Of a stretch of 64,000 nt of DNA, positions 34,687-46,600 are shown one piece after another. Origin of the DNA: Vitis vinifera (taxonomy: Eukaryota; Streptophyta; Magnoliopsida; Vitales; Vitaceae). How positions within the stretch are numbered: the stretch's first letter is position 1; each line of letters opens with the position of its first letter. Below the pieces are notes generated by a model, which worked only from the letters and a program-made list of their open reading frames with translations, was not told where the DNA came from and did no database searches. The stretch covers positions 2,743,001 to 2,807,000 of the forward strand of contig NC_081817.1 of the NCBI RefSeq assembly GCF_030704535.1, in the 5' to 3' direction. The position numbers and the translations under genes were made by a program.

Positions 34687-34958
34687 GCTTTGTATCGATG
34701 CTATTAGTTTGCGAATAAGTGGTCTTGTTACTTTTTGACTATATTCAAATAAAATTTACTATTGGGGAAATATGGTCGAAATTTTGATGATAATTTTGAT
34801 TTCATATATTTGTACTAATAAAAGACCATAAGTAAGGTAGGGGGCTTGCTGTTTAGTTCCAGTAATCGAGCTAGACTCTTTGTCGACGCAAGGTGAACGA
34901 CCTATTAGAAAAGGTTTCTAATTGGTTCTATATAATTTTGTAAAAACTTAACTAACAT

Positions 34959-35030
34959 GTGGCTGTAGTTTAGTGGTAAGAATTCCACGTTGTGGCCGTG
35001 GAGACCTGGGCTCGAATCCCAGCAGCCACA
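34959..35030 (+). tRNA. tRNA-His (GTG)
   Basis: 72 nt. Acceptor arms GTGGCTG and CAGCCAC pair, with discriminator A. The anticodon stem CCACG/CGTGG encloses TTGTGGC, so the anticodon is GTG. The T arm contains GGGCTCGAATCCC with the B box. No intron, no encoded CCA. Confidence 0.97.
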
Positions 35031-35060
35031 CATGTTTAATTTTTACCTTTTTGTTTTGGA

Positions 35061-35383
35061 AACCCAGCTCTATGGGTTGGGCCATATACTTGTTCATGGG
35101 CTGGGTATTGGGCCAATCTGTTACATATTTTGAAACCAATCTCGCTCGACTTGCACTTGACCGAAGCAACTACTATTTCCAGTCATTAATTTGCTGCATC
35201 CGCGTTTCTCTTTCAAGGCAAACCCATAAGTTATATGGGTTGAGTCATCTACTTGTTCATGGGCCAGGTATTGGGCCAAGCTCTTTCATATTTTCAAACC
35301 AATCTCGCTCCATTTGTACTTGACCTGAGCAACTGCTATTTCCATTCATTAATTTGCTTCATCCACGTTTCTCTTTCAAGGCA
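35061..35383 (+). repeat. Tandem duplication (2 x about 162 bp) with TGGGCC motifs
   Basis: Unit 1 is 35061-35220 and unit 2 is 35221-35383, similar along their whole length (acttgttcatgggc, tattgggccaa, aaaccaatctcgctc, cgtttctctttcaaggca). Each unit carries two or more TGGGCC/TGGGCT words, the site II elements of plant housekeeping promoters. The pair lies 0.2-0.5 kb upstream of the likely OST4 first exon. Open frames across it are incidental. Confidence 0.8.
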
Positions 35384-35829
35384 AAGTTCGCAAACCCATA
35401 CCAATGCGAGTGGACGAAGAAAAACCTCTAGTGGACATAGTCGTCACACTAGGTTAAAAAGCCCAAAGCCCTCTGTCACCGAGAAATTTTAGAAGCGCTG
35501 CTACGAAGAAAGACGTTGAAATCGTGGTTGACCTGCTTCTCCTTTGTCGTGTCGCATCTGATCTAAGAAGAAGGTACGTGATCTCTCTTCCTCATGGTTT
35601 TCTTTTTTCTCGTAGAGATTGTTCTTTTCGTTATAAAAGCAGATCCGATATGTTCCCATATGATCCATGGTTGTGAAGCCTTATTTCTGTTGAATCCTGT
35701 GTTTTTTCTTTTTCTTAATGTATAAGCTTAAAAAAGAAACCCTAGTTTTTTGTCCTCTGTCCTCTCTTAGAGATCGAGGGCGAGAATTTGAATTTCTTCT
35801 GGTTGACTATTAGGAATTAGAATGCATGT

Positions 35830-35902
35830 GATCGCATAGCGGAGTGGATATCGCGTTAGACTCCGAATCTAAAGGTCGTGGGTTCGAATCCCACTGCGAT
35901 CG
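35830..35902 (+). tRNA. tRNA-Arg (CCG), inside the OST4 leader intron
   Basis: 73 nt. Acceptor arms GATCGCA and TGCGATC pair, with discriminator G. The anticodon stem TTAGA/TCTAA encloses CTCCGAA, so the anticodon is CCG. The T arm is GTGGGTTCGAATCCCAC. It sits in sense orientation within the likely first intron of OST4. Confidence 0.96.
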
Positions 35903-36559
35903 TCTTATTTTTCCACCTCAACTACATAATTTCAGTAGAATTTTTAGTTTTTTTTGTGTGTTGGTGCGCTAAATGCTTAATTTTAATAGCTCTATACTTC
36001 TATTAGAACTTTTGGATCTTAATTTATATTTCCAAATAGTTTGTGGAATTTACAGATTTTTTTGCATACCGTGCGCTAAATTTTGAACTGAAATAATTGA
36101 AGCTAGTTCAAAATACGCTTTATCGCAGAAGTGAAATTCGTGTTTGTGTTTCTTTGTACAAGATGGGCCAAAAGAGAGTAGAGTTAGATTGATCAATTAT
36201 GTATGGCTCATTGAAAGATGTTGAAGGCAAAGTCGAAATTTTCTTTCAGTCAGGTGTTTAAAGTGTTGTTGGTTGCAGATATAGATAGTTTTTTTTTATA
36301 GGATGGGACTCAGGAGGAGTTCATGTTAGAAGTAGTATGCCATTCTTAGATAGAATCTTTGAATGTAATTGGTAAGAAGATGAAATGTGTCCCCTTCTTA
36401 GGTGACTTGTGCCGACAATTAAGGTATTGTCAATGTGTTATGATGAAAGGATATATCATGTAGTTTGAAAAATTCAATGAAGTGAAGAAATTTAAATGAC
36501 AGAAACTGAAATAATGGTCGTGTTTCTATTTATACACTGATTAGCACATATCTGATTAC

Positions 36560-36912
36560 AGTGTCAGCTAACTAGTGGTGTCTTGTATTGGTTCTGTGTA
36601 GAGATGTTTACACAGATGGCCTTAGCTAATTAAGTGGTGGACTCTTTGGCTAAAAAAAGGAGCAAAGAATTTCATACCTTTTGTTGGGGATTATTTGCCT
36701 TTTTGAACAGTAATTAGTGTTTGTTCAAGGTGTTGCTTCATTTTTTTGCAACCTTTTTTGGTTGTCGAGTTTGTAAGGCTCCCTGTTAAGGAGTTCCGTC
36801 TCGTGTCTTCATCAGAGTTGTATATTGTGTAAGGACATCTTGTCCTTCATCTTTTTAGTTAATAGAAAAGATCTAGTATGCTTTTTTATCCAATTATTAA
36901 AAAAAAAAAAGC
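36560..36912 (+). mobile_element. Probable 5'-truncated LINE in the OST4 intron
   Basis: Ends in a poly(A) run (36899-36910) after a T-rich 3'-UTR-like stretch (ctcctgttaaggagttccgtctcg-type wording). Upstream there is a short reading VDSLAKK, of the kind seen at the end of LINE RNase H domains. A possible imperfect target duplication is agcacat(at)ct near 36543 and agcacatct after the poly(A). Confidence 0.45.
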
Positions 36913-37289
36913 ACATCTCATAAATCTTGGTGGAATAACAGACTAAATATGTACACTGTTGCTAGTTTAGGCAAGTTTCCCAGTGTGAATAGCCATTTTG
37001 AATCATCTTTTGTACATTTTGGGCAGTGGGTATGATCGCTATGCATTTTGTAAGATAATTTTCACAATCATGAGAATTAATTCTAGTTACGTCAATAGGC
37101 TCATAACATTGTGAATGATCTGGATGGATCGTTCTAGTGTTCCATAAAAATCACATACTCCAGCCAAAGGGGAATGAAATGGACTTCATATCTGGCAGAG
37201 TTGCATTAAGCTTATTATATGGATGTGGGATTTCTTATCTGCTTTGAGCTCTCAATATTGTTGAGGTTTTGATACAAGACACCACAGAT

Positions 37290-37472
37290 AACCCTGAGGG
37301 GTAGCTTAGTTGGTCCGGTCTTGGGTTTGCTCCTCAATGGTCACCAATTCAAGTCCCCTCAGGGCCATTGGAGGTTTACCCGGTTGTTAACTTCAGGGTC
37401 CCGTAGGATTAATCGAGATGCGCGTAAGCTGGTCCGGACATCCACGGTTATAAAAAAAAAAAAAAAAAAAAA
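37290..37472 (+). mobile_element. Complete tRNA-derived SINE with 18-bp target duplication
   Basis: The body starts accctgaggggtagc, with A box TAGCTTAGTTG (37302-37312) and a B-box-like ATTCAAGTCCC (37347-37357). A tRNA-unrelated part (gattaatcgagatgcgcg, ggtccggacatccacgg) ends in a poly(A) run at 37452-37473. Perfect direct repeats atacaagacaccacagat lie at 37272-37289 and 37473-37490. A diverged copy of the same family is at 56.44-56.59 kb. Intact ends and a perfect duplication suggest a recent insertion. Confidence 0.93.
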
Positions 37473-37648
37473 ATACAAGACACCACAGATTGAAAATACT
37501 GTTTTGTATTGACCCGGGTACAGATACATCTACATCTGTTTGGAATTTGTGTTTTGCTTTCTGCAAAGACCCTTGTTAAAAATTGAGTCAATGTGATTGC
37601 TTTTTTACTGTGGTATAATTTAGAGGGAACATATTTGTGGTTTTGCAG

Positions 37649-37762
37649 ATGATTGATGATCAAGACCTGGGGTTTTTTGCCAATTTTCTTGGCATTTTTA
37701 TATTTGTACTGGTGATTGCTTACCATTACGTGATCGCAGACCCAAAATATGAAGGCAACTGA
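37649..37762 (+). CDS. OST4: OST4, 37-residue subunit of oligosaccharyltransferase
   Basis: Encodes a 37-aa single-span membrane protein starting [17 protein letters not shown] and ending DPKYEGN. This matches plant OST4, the smallest subunit of the ER oligosaccharyltransferase that moves the Glc3Man9GlcNAc2 glycan from dolichol to Asn in N-x-S/T sequons. OST4 is known to hold the catalytic STT3 and the OST3/6-type subunit together. Residues about 8-28 form the hydrophobic helix and the short tail is charged. The ATG lies directly at the 3' splice site (TTTTGCAG then ATG), so the whole protein is in one exon after a leader intron. The gene is so short that length-filtered gene finding would miss it. 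The longer antisense frame at 37448-37984 is a shadow. Confidence 0.93.
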   Translation: MIDDQDLGFFANFLGIFIFVLVIAYHYVIADPKYEGN

Positions 37763-38090
37763 AAACCACATGCTGTATGCCCGCACTCTCAGGATTAAAT
37801 GAAACTCATAGATATCAGTTTTGTTAGCATAATCATTGTGGAAACTTAATGTAGTTAAATATTTGGTTTTGGATTTCATTTTTCCACTCAATCTGGCTTT
37901 GGTTTTTGCTAATTTTCTATACCCAAGCTTTTCAAAGGTGGTGTTTGGAGTCAGATTCAAGGAAGAAATGGGTTCTATAGCCACTTGCCTAAAGGTTATA
38001 TTATGGGCAAACCCTTTTCAAGGGATGCTGCCTACTTTTATGAGCCATTGCTATGATTTTAATAAAACTAATTGGTGAAATTCTTGCCTG

Positions 38091-39226
38091 CCACACTGCC
38101 AGTTTGGGAGTGATTCTCCAGCTTGTAAAGCACTTTCAGCTCTGGTTTTGTTGTTAGCACTTGTATCAAAAAATCATGGTTAGTATTTTATTAAAACCAG
38201 TGGTTGGATATGAACTAAACATTTTTTTTTTTTTGACAGTGTTTGTAATAAACAGAAGAAAAAAAAAGGTATAATTTTTGGAAAAAAAAAACAACTATTA
38301 ATCACTTTCAGAGATTTTTCAAAAATTCAAATTAATTTTTAGAAGTTTGTCATCTTTGATCATTCCTTAGTAGACTTGAAATCATGTATATTGCTATTGG
38401 AAAACATGACTCTGAAAGTGTGTTTAGAAGTGTTTTTTAAAAGCATTTTTGACAGAATCATTTATCAAATATAAATATTATAAATGATTTTTTTTTTCAA
38501 CATTTTAAAATTACTTCTTAAATTTTACCCAACAATTTTTCTCCAAAAGTGTTTTCACCATAAGTGGGACTAGTATCATGGCTTTCAAGCCCAACTAACT
38601 TCAGCCCACAAGCTACACCTGTGGGCTTCGAGGCCCACTGGACATGATCGACGGCGAAGATCACCCGAACGGGTGATTGATTCTGTGTCGACAAATATGG
38701 TTTCTGGGCCCATCGTGATGGCTTTCACTGCCTGGTTCTTGGGCCATGGCCTACAAGATTCTCTCAGGTGATAGGGAGGGAGAAACCCAGTGGGGTATAA
38801 GATGTCATTTTGCATCAGAGGGGGAGCAAATCTGCTTTTGGACGTATATTTATCAAGAGATGAGGATGGAACATTTGGTGAGAGATCAGATCATCATACA
38901 ATCAACTTAGGGCCCCACAATAGATATCAAAATCAAATCATCAATAGCTGCTTAGATGGCTTCATTAATATTAATTTAATCGTAATTAGTGAGCAATACA
39001 CATGATTAGGAATAATAAAAAGAATACACACAGAGCGAGCTCCCTCTCATCTCATATCATATGCACAGAACATTCAAACCTAAGTCACTGTCTCACTGTC
39101 ACACTGACACCCAACGCCAAATGATGCAAATTCCAAACACAGGGGTACAAAGAGGTACATAGCAAAAGAAATACACCCTCCCGCATCCAAATATTCCTCC
39201 ATTCTTCCTCTCCCTCTCCTCAATTT
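38091..39226. other. Intergenic region between OST4 and CASPL
   Basis: 38410-38570 has MITE-like AAGTGTTTTT words. 38585-38760 is GC-rich with a dense set of GGGCC-type words (cagcccac, gtgggc, ctgggccca, cttgggccatgg), like a site II promoter cluster, but no gene is visible next to it. Confidence 0.4.
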
Positions 39227-40042
39227 CTAAATATGAAAACGAGAGCCGTTGATTATAAAACAGACGACTCGGAAGCCCGATAGCAGGGACGAAAACCCTA
39301 AGAACAGAAACCCACCGTATCCCAAGGCGATGGCGATGTCCGACTGCACGCAGAACGCGTTATCATCCGTACACGTCTCCGTCCGCTTCAGTGTCCTGGC
39401 CAGCGCCGTCCCCGCTGCATCCGCCGACAGCAACAGGTACGCGAACACCTACAGGATCACACCCCTCACATTTGCTTCAAAAATTCTAGAGAGTGAGTGA
39501 GAGCAGGAAAGAGAGAGAGAGAGAGTTGGCACCTGATCATGGCTGAAATCGAACCAGACCTGTAGGATTTCTGGAAACACTGTGGCTCCTTTTGAAATCT
39601 CCCAAACAGAGGCGCCCATTTCGAACAATGAGTACAGGGCGACTATGGCATTTGCAACAACAACGAATCTGTAAAGATTTTGGATTTATTTTTCTAATTC
39701 AAAATTCAATCTATGCAAAGCATAAGCCCTAAGGCTCCGGTTGGTCGGCGAGAAAATTATAATATTTCGTCCTGAGCATCCAAACAGAGAATAGAATTAG
39801 GGAAAAACGTACCTGAAAGCGTCAAAATCGTACCAATGGGGAGAATTGGAGCCGCGGGAGTTGGTGAGCATGAAAACGAAGGCAGCGAGGGAGAAGCAGA
39901 AGGAAGCGAGTCGGAAAACGAGGATCACGGTGTTGAAACGGCGGAGCTTCTGAGCGGAGACGGTGGAGTGGAAGTGGTGAGGAGGGATTCGAGGATGGGG
40001 AGATGGAGTTTCGCCGTTGCGGAGGGACTGTGGGGATCGCAT
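39227..40042 (-). CDS. CASPL4A: CASP-like protein, 4A type (3 exons)
   Basis: A four-helix plasma-membrane protein of the CASP/CASPL family (MARVEL-related), whose founding members build the Casparian strip scaffold. Most CASPL members have no proven role. Exons in transcript order: 39813-40042, 39533-39668, 39227-39448. All junctions are GT-AG and the product is 195 residues. The N-terminus (1-35) is Pro/His/Ser-rich and cytosolic. Helices are near 37-59, 78-98, 122-142 and 160-189. The family's conserved Arg in helix 1 (R44) and Asp in helix 3 (D132) are present. The C-terminus [17 protein letters not shown] is typical of the 4A subgroup, from memory. The upstream transcript strand is CT-rich (40130-40330), a common plant leader feature. 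An antisense frame over exon 1 is a shadow. Confidence 0.92.
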
Positions 40043-40129
40043 GGTTGTAGAGAGAGGAAGAGGGCGTGGTGAGAATGAGAAGTCATGAGAGAATAATCTG
40101 GAAGAAAAAAGGGGTGGGAAAACACTTTA

Positions 40130-40440
40130 TCAGGTGGAAAAAATGCTTGATTTTTAAGGGTTTGCGTTTGGTTTCAGGATTAAAGTCACGGGGAATGGCG
40201 AGAGTTCCATGAGTTTGAGAGAGAGAAAGAAGAAGGAAATGAGAAAGAAAGTGAGAAAAGGAATTGAGAGGGCGAAAGAGAAAAAGAGCAGAGACAGCAG
40301 CCAGACAGCAAGCAGGAAGAGTGTGGTAAGTTAAGGTGCCTTTCTCTTTCCCTTTTCTCTCTCTTTCTTTTTTTCTTTTTTTGTCTTTTTTCTTTTTTTC
40401 CTTTTTTTAAACAAAAAGTTATGAGCCTGTTCGTCCTTCC
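40130..40440 (-). promoter_or_regulatory. CT-rich leader/promoter of CASPL
   Basis: On the minus strand this stretch is almost pure pyrimidine (CTCTCTC, CTTTCTT runs), as is often seen around plant transcription start sites. An A/C-run boundary follows at about 40330. No clear TATA box. Confidence 0.4.
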
Positions 40441-41915
40441 TTCCGTCCCTCCATCCGTCCTGCATGCGCCCCGCCCCTCTTCTTTGATTCGTATTCTTTA
40501 TTTGCTAAAATCCATGTTTATGCATTTTATTTCTTAGAAAAATTAAGTCTCCAATACACTTTTTTTTCTAAATAATTTTTTTTTATATACAACTATAAAT
40601 AAATATCTTATTTTTTAAAATTTAAGATGATATATTTCTAAAAGAAGTATTCCATAATACTTAATACTTAATTAATTTTAAGGAATACTTTTATTTATTA
40701 AATACTTATATAAAAATATTACTTTGAATGTTAAAAGGGACTTTGATTAGACGTAGACAACACCGAGCTAGTCAGAAAAGAGATTTGAGATTAAGAATAA
40801 TTTAATTATTTTGTATTAATAATTTAAATTATCATATTAAATTATTTTAATGATTTTAATTAAGTTATTGAGCCATTAAATTAATTTATTATTAAAAAAA
40901 TAATTAATAAAATTTAATACTTATTATTTAATTAATTAAATTAATTTTAATTTAAATTATTTTTCAAGTAAAATTAACTTAAAATTAAGAACATACAAAT
41001 TTTCACATTTATCCTTATCAATTAATATTTTAAATTTCATTAATTTTAAACAATAAATTTATTTGATCAATATCATATTTAAAGTATTATAAATGCATCG
41101 AATAATTATAAAAATATTTCTTATAAAAAGTATATAAATATGAAGTTTGTAAAATATATTCTCATTAAATAGAGATGGGAAATTTAACTTAATACTTAAA
41201 TTTATTTTTGATTTTGATTTTTTATATTTAGTTATTTTATCAAATATATTTAATTTATTTAATAATTTAACTTAATTTATTAAATTATATTCAAATCATT
41301 AAATTGATTTATAAATCATTCTATTTTTTTTTAGGTATTATTTGACTTTTGAATAAATCTAAATAAAATTTAATGTCATCAACTATTGTTTGTTTTTATC
41401 AATATCGATAAATCTTTTTATTTTTATACATTAAAATATAAAATTAATTATTCTATATATTTATTTTAATTTAAAAATTAATTATTTTTTTTAAAAATAA
41501 TTAGACATATTTTCACATATCTTAAAATTTGAGTTATATAATTTGTTTTTAAGATAGAAGTTATACAAAATTTTCAAAAAAAAAATTGATTTTGTTTTAT
41601 CTAAAATATTTCATTATTAACAAATTTAAAGATTGAAAAAAAAATTTTCATTTAAATAAAAGTAAAAATTATCTTTAAAAAAGTAATAAATTTAAAAACA
41701 AATATATTTAAAAATAATTGAAATTTTAAAACAAATTACTTTAACACTAATATGTATGTATATTTGTTTGTTAGGGGCTATTTCTACACCTAAAGTGTTG
41801 CCCAGTTAAAATAATTCAGGAAACATGAAACAATTTATAAGATAACAAAAATATCAAATAGCTCTCATTAAAACATTTAAGAGCATTTTTAGAAGAAGCA
41901 GTTCAAAATAAATAA

Positions 41916-41951
<36 letters not shown>

Positions 41952-43400
41952 GAAAAAAAAAAGTAATTTTTACTTGTTTGATAAGCTGTTTTCATAAGTA
42001 GTTTTAAAAAATAATTTTTTTTAATGATTTATAGATTTAGGAATTTGGAATATTTTTAACTTATTTTTAAAATTAATTTTACGTGTAATGTTTTATTTTT
42101 AAAATGAAAAAAAAACATTTTACCAAATGTGTTTTTTTTTTTTTGAACAGTTAGGTTTGTTGTTTTTGGATATGTATTGGTTTGGATTTAGAGTTTTCAA
42201 AGATGGTAGGTGGGCTTAGGTGGATAGAGTCACCCGCATTTATTGGCGCCTGGGAAAGAGAAACGCTTTCACATTGTAGAATGATACTAAGTGTCAGTGG
42301 TGGGCTCAGATTCGGTTCCCTCAACAGGAGCATCCTCCTCCACCATTGGTCAGTCCCCCCACCCTTCTCCTCCTCTTTTTACTACATCTTTCAAAGCTGA
42401 AAGCTCCCCTCATCCCACTTTCATGCTTCATTCATATTAATTTTTAGACTCTCTGATTATTTATACAATTTGTTGTAAATTGTAATTCATTACTCCAATC
42501 AAATCAATCAATAAAGCTAATCACCGACCATTAAATCCAATAGGAAAATAACCAAATACATAAACCATGATTAGGGTTTTAACATCAATTAAATCAATCT
42601 GATCATGGAATTAGGCGTGGAGCACTTGTGAACCAACATTATCAGTTTGGGAAAAAGACAAGTAATGGTGGGTGGGGGATATATGCCAAAGAGGAGGGAG
42701 GAGGGTCCATGGTTTCAAGAAAAATGTGAATGATATAAATACCAAAACCTCTAGTAGCCAATTATTATATGTATTAGTGATTTCAATGGCCATGTATCAT
42801 GTATGATGAGCATGAATAGTATGTTCTCATTATGTACGGCTGAAAGTTTCTACCGTTTGACGTGATCCTCCACCCTTGATTAAATGATTGAAATCTGAAT
42901 ATGGGAAAGTTTTTTAGGGTTTCTGAGAACGTGATCCTTCTCTTTCTTTCTTTCTTTCTTTTGGGTTTCTGAGAACCATCTCGAAAACCTTCCCGCGTTT
43001 TTACGCACTACCTGTCTGCTGGCCCACTTTAAATATCAGACTAATCGTCCTTACTCCTTCCCCCCTTAATTCAAATTGAGTTGACTGCTGTTTGATTAGT
43101 CACTGGAACAGCCCAAATGACTCGTGATGCTAACAAGAATTCGTGTATAACCTTTGTCTCCAGCTGGATGTAGCATTTGATCTAAATCCCGGCCGTATAT
43201 CATTCATAACATGATAATTATTCCACAGAAACTTCCTACCAAACAGGATCTGAAAGCTAGTGCAAATCAAGAACAAGATGAAAGGAATATTAATCATTTT
43301 AATCTTTTGACTAAAACGTCCACAGGGGAGACTTCACACCCAGAAGAAAGGAGAGAAAAAAGGAAGAAGAAAGAGAAGAGAAAATTTAGACACAAAGCCA
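40440..43400. other. Intergenic region between CASPL and UBC
   Basis: 40500-42130 is extremely AT-rich with a (TA)n run at about 41926-41948 and MITE-like AGTTTTTAAAA words at 41870-42130. 42180-42420 and 42640-43200 are more balanced but show no convincing gene. A tttc repeat is at 42943-42959. Confidence 0.4.
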
Positions 43401-43608
43401 AAACATGATTTGATATCTGAATATCTGGAAGTTATGGTAATTAATTACTAATAAGAAACACAAAAAGGGAAGCTGATGGATTTGGAATAAGAACTTCAAT
43501 GGAGATTCTTTATGAAGCAGTATATGGTCTGGCAGAGGGGCTTGTCCCTGTCCCTCTCTGGAGAAAAGGATGAGCAGGTCCGAACTGGTGTAAGGGATGG
43601 TGGCCATG

Positions 43609-46600
43609 TCATAGCATTTCTTGTGACCGTCTCACACACCGACCGACTTTCTTCTTAAATTCATCCCTTTTGTCTCTCCATTCTTTCTGCAATTACACAT
43701 TCAGGTATATGTCAAGATCTGTCACAGCAAGGCAATTGGCACAAACTCGAGTAAAACATAATTGGACGATTCGGATATGTAAATTATTCAAGAAAGCACA
43801 CCAACATGGTGGGTTCAATGCTTAGCAAGCCTTGCTATTGTTCAGAGTATTCAAATGTCCTATGCATTCGAAACTGGGGTATGGACAAAGAAACACACAA
43901 ATATATGCTAACACTAAAGTCACTCAAAAACTTCCTCAAATTCAAATATATGCGATGAATGAACAATAAATTGTCCACGCTGGTTAGCTGGTTGACAGGC
44001 TGGTTACGGCGCAAAATGATTGAGACAGGCCACATCTGGTCTAGATACATGTTCTAGGATTTAAACACTATAAAATAAAAACAAAAATAAACATATGCAT
44101 GAGGTTTTTTTGATGGAGAAAGGATTCTTGATGATCAAGAAATGCATTATTTCCTCATCGTGATGGGCTACCTTGAAAATAATTTCAAATCATAATCATA
44201 CTCTTAATTGGAAATCCATGTGCTAAGGACCCAGTGCACCCTGTCCCTCACACTACTTTCCACCTCCAAAATAGGGTGACAAAAGGGAAAAAGAAAACAA
44301 AAATCAATAAAATAAGCATAACTTTTTCTTCATTAGGACAAGAAAACAGAAGTCTATGAAAACTTTGCATTCTAGTCCTCTCAATCCCCATACTTGTGAA
44401 CAGATATTGAATGCCTAGCTAGCACTCATGTAACAAGATTCCTACCAATGGTTGAATTTGAACACGATACTTTTATCAAGCGAACCACCAAAAAGAAGCA
44501 TTTAAAGATCATCCTTGGTATTCATCTAGATAATCCTATTGATACGTTTTTGTCACCGTCTGAAGCCTTGTTAATAACAAACATTGAAAATTTTTTCAGG
44601 CAATGTAATTGAAAAGGCGAAGTGCAGCAAGCAAGCAACCAATTAGTTTTACAAGGCTATGAATTACTCAAAACCACTCTCAACATAGAAATGTTCTCCT
44701 TGAAACAATTTTGAGAAACTTCGCATTAATGGTGGTTGTGTAAGATTTTTACAGTTTTTAGTGTTTCAGATGATATGGAAACAGACCCATCTCATCATGT
44801 CTCTAATGCAGGTCTTGAAATGTATCATGCCATCAAGAGGACAAAGATCTGCTTAATGCATCAATCCAACTGCTAATGGTTCTTAAACACAATAATGAAG
44901 TTGATGATGTACTTAGACAACTCAATATCAATATCTACTAAAAGTGGATGCTACCAGATTGTTTATGGCAGCTAGTCCATTTCATGAGCACTAACTGCTC
45001 CTTCAGTGACTTAAAACCAAATTATATCATCAAGAAAGGGAGAATGGAAAACCAGAACTTACAAGGGGTAAACTAAGATGACTAGTTCCTTTAACTATCA
45101 CCTAGAATGAAGTAATTGCACCTCTTAATTTTAAGAACTGAGTTTTTAAGACATCAAGTCATCTCATTTTCTGCTCTACTGAAGAGGATTTGAAGATATG
45201 AAATTTTTACCTTTGTTTCTGATTAAAAATCAATCTCACATGATAAAGGCCTCAGAAAACAAAACAAAAAACAAATGCACAAATACCATTCCACATTAGT
45301 GATTACATATATGTGGTAAAAATAGAAAAACATTAACACTACACTTACAGCAGCTTCAACATTTGCGGGAGATTCGTCATTAGGACTTGACAGCATTGAT
45401 ATTATACTTAAGACTATGCTTTCAACCTGAAAATTAGAACCATAGTTAGTTTCATAAATAGACATAAAATTACGAGAAAGAGAGGAGGAAAAACCACAAA
45501 TAATCACACAACTTAATTGAGCAAAGCACAAATATATGTTTAAGATCAAGATTGGAATATGCAAAATAAAACAAAAAAGCAGTTTCTAGGGATACTGAGA
45601 AAAAGAAAATAAATGGAGAACCTTTTGAAATGAAGTCAATGCAGTGAATCTATTTAAAGAATAGAAGAAAAATGTATGCTGCACATGTTATAGCAATATG
45701 AAAACATTTCTTTCAATTTATATGTAGTATTCTTTTTAAAGCCAATGAATGGTACTCATCACGTTAAGCAAAAAAAAAGATTATTTAAAACTGAGTAGCT
45801 TGCCTTCGTTTCTAGAATATTCTGCATAACTATAAAAGCTCAAGTAAGGGATCAATTGTATAGGAGACACATAGCTGAGATCATTTTAAAATTTTCAAAC
45901 AATTTTGCAGAGTGCATACTTTATGGTCCACTACACAAATTTCATTCCCCAGGTTTAAATTCTGAACTTTATAGAGTGCACATTTCATTTTTTTTTTCCT
46001 TTTTGATAATACTAGTCTCGCTTACAAGGAGCATGGACAACAGCAGATACACACACCTGTCCACCTAAAACTGTGTATTAGGTAAGCCTGGGATTTGAAC
46101 CTGAGGCCTCTAGTTATAGAGTAAGGCCATCTACCAGTTTAGCTGCCGTCAATGGGGGCTGATGCTATTCCCGTTTCACAAATCTTTTTCCAAATATGAG
46201 CCTACAACTGGATTATTTTTTTTTCAAAATCCTTTCCTCCCAAACTCTTCCTTCAGCTATGTTCTTCTGTCTTCTTTGAGATTAAAATATTTTGGAATAC
46301 TTATGGACTCAAAAAGATAAATAATCCTAGCACGGATTACTATTAGTTCATTTTACAAGACTCACTCTTGCCATCCAAAGTGAGGTCCCCTCCTGGCCAA
46401 CGCTTTGGAAGGGCGACTCCCCCCTAAAGGCATAAAGGACTTGCAGGTTGGGAGCACTTAGAAACCCTTGAAGCTTAATCTTAAAGTTTGGTGTAGACCT
46501 CAAGCAATCCGGTTTACTGAGGCATAAGCACATAGCTCTGCTTAAGAAAAACATGCTCATTATTCCTATACCAATAGATTAAAACTTCAATATCATATAT

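Larger units (their letters stand above)
35480..38090 (+). other. OST4: OST4 transcription unit (5' UTR exon, long intron, coding exon)
   Basis: A leader exon ends at 35573 with a strong donor (AAG|GTACGTG). The intron 35574-37648 ends in a T-rich tract and TTTTGCAG, directly followed by the ATG. The 3' UTR runs to about 38090, with AATAAA at 38061-38066. The exact transcription start is not visible. The intron carries tRNA-Arg (35830-35902), a LINE-like tail and a SINE. Confidence 0.7.

Noticed and set aside
34973-35492. Two plus-strand frames of 116 and 79 codons
   Set aside because: The first starts inside tRNA-His and both run through the non-coding tandem duplication. Their similarity to each other comes from that duplication.
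37448-37984. 178-codon minus-strand frame, the longest open frame in the window
   Set aside because: It lies antisense to the OST4 coding exon and ends in the SINE poly-A tract (read as a Phe run). Composition is AT-driven and there is no known domain.
39836-40072. 78-codon plus-strand frame rich in Gly/Glu
   Set aside because: Antisense shadow of the Pro/Ser-rich CASPL first exon.
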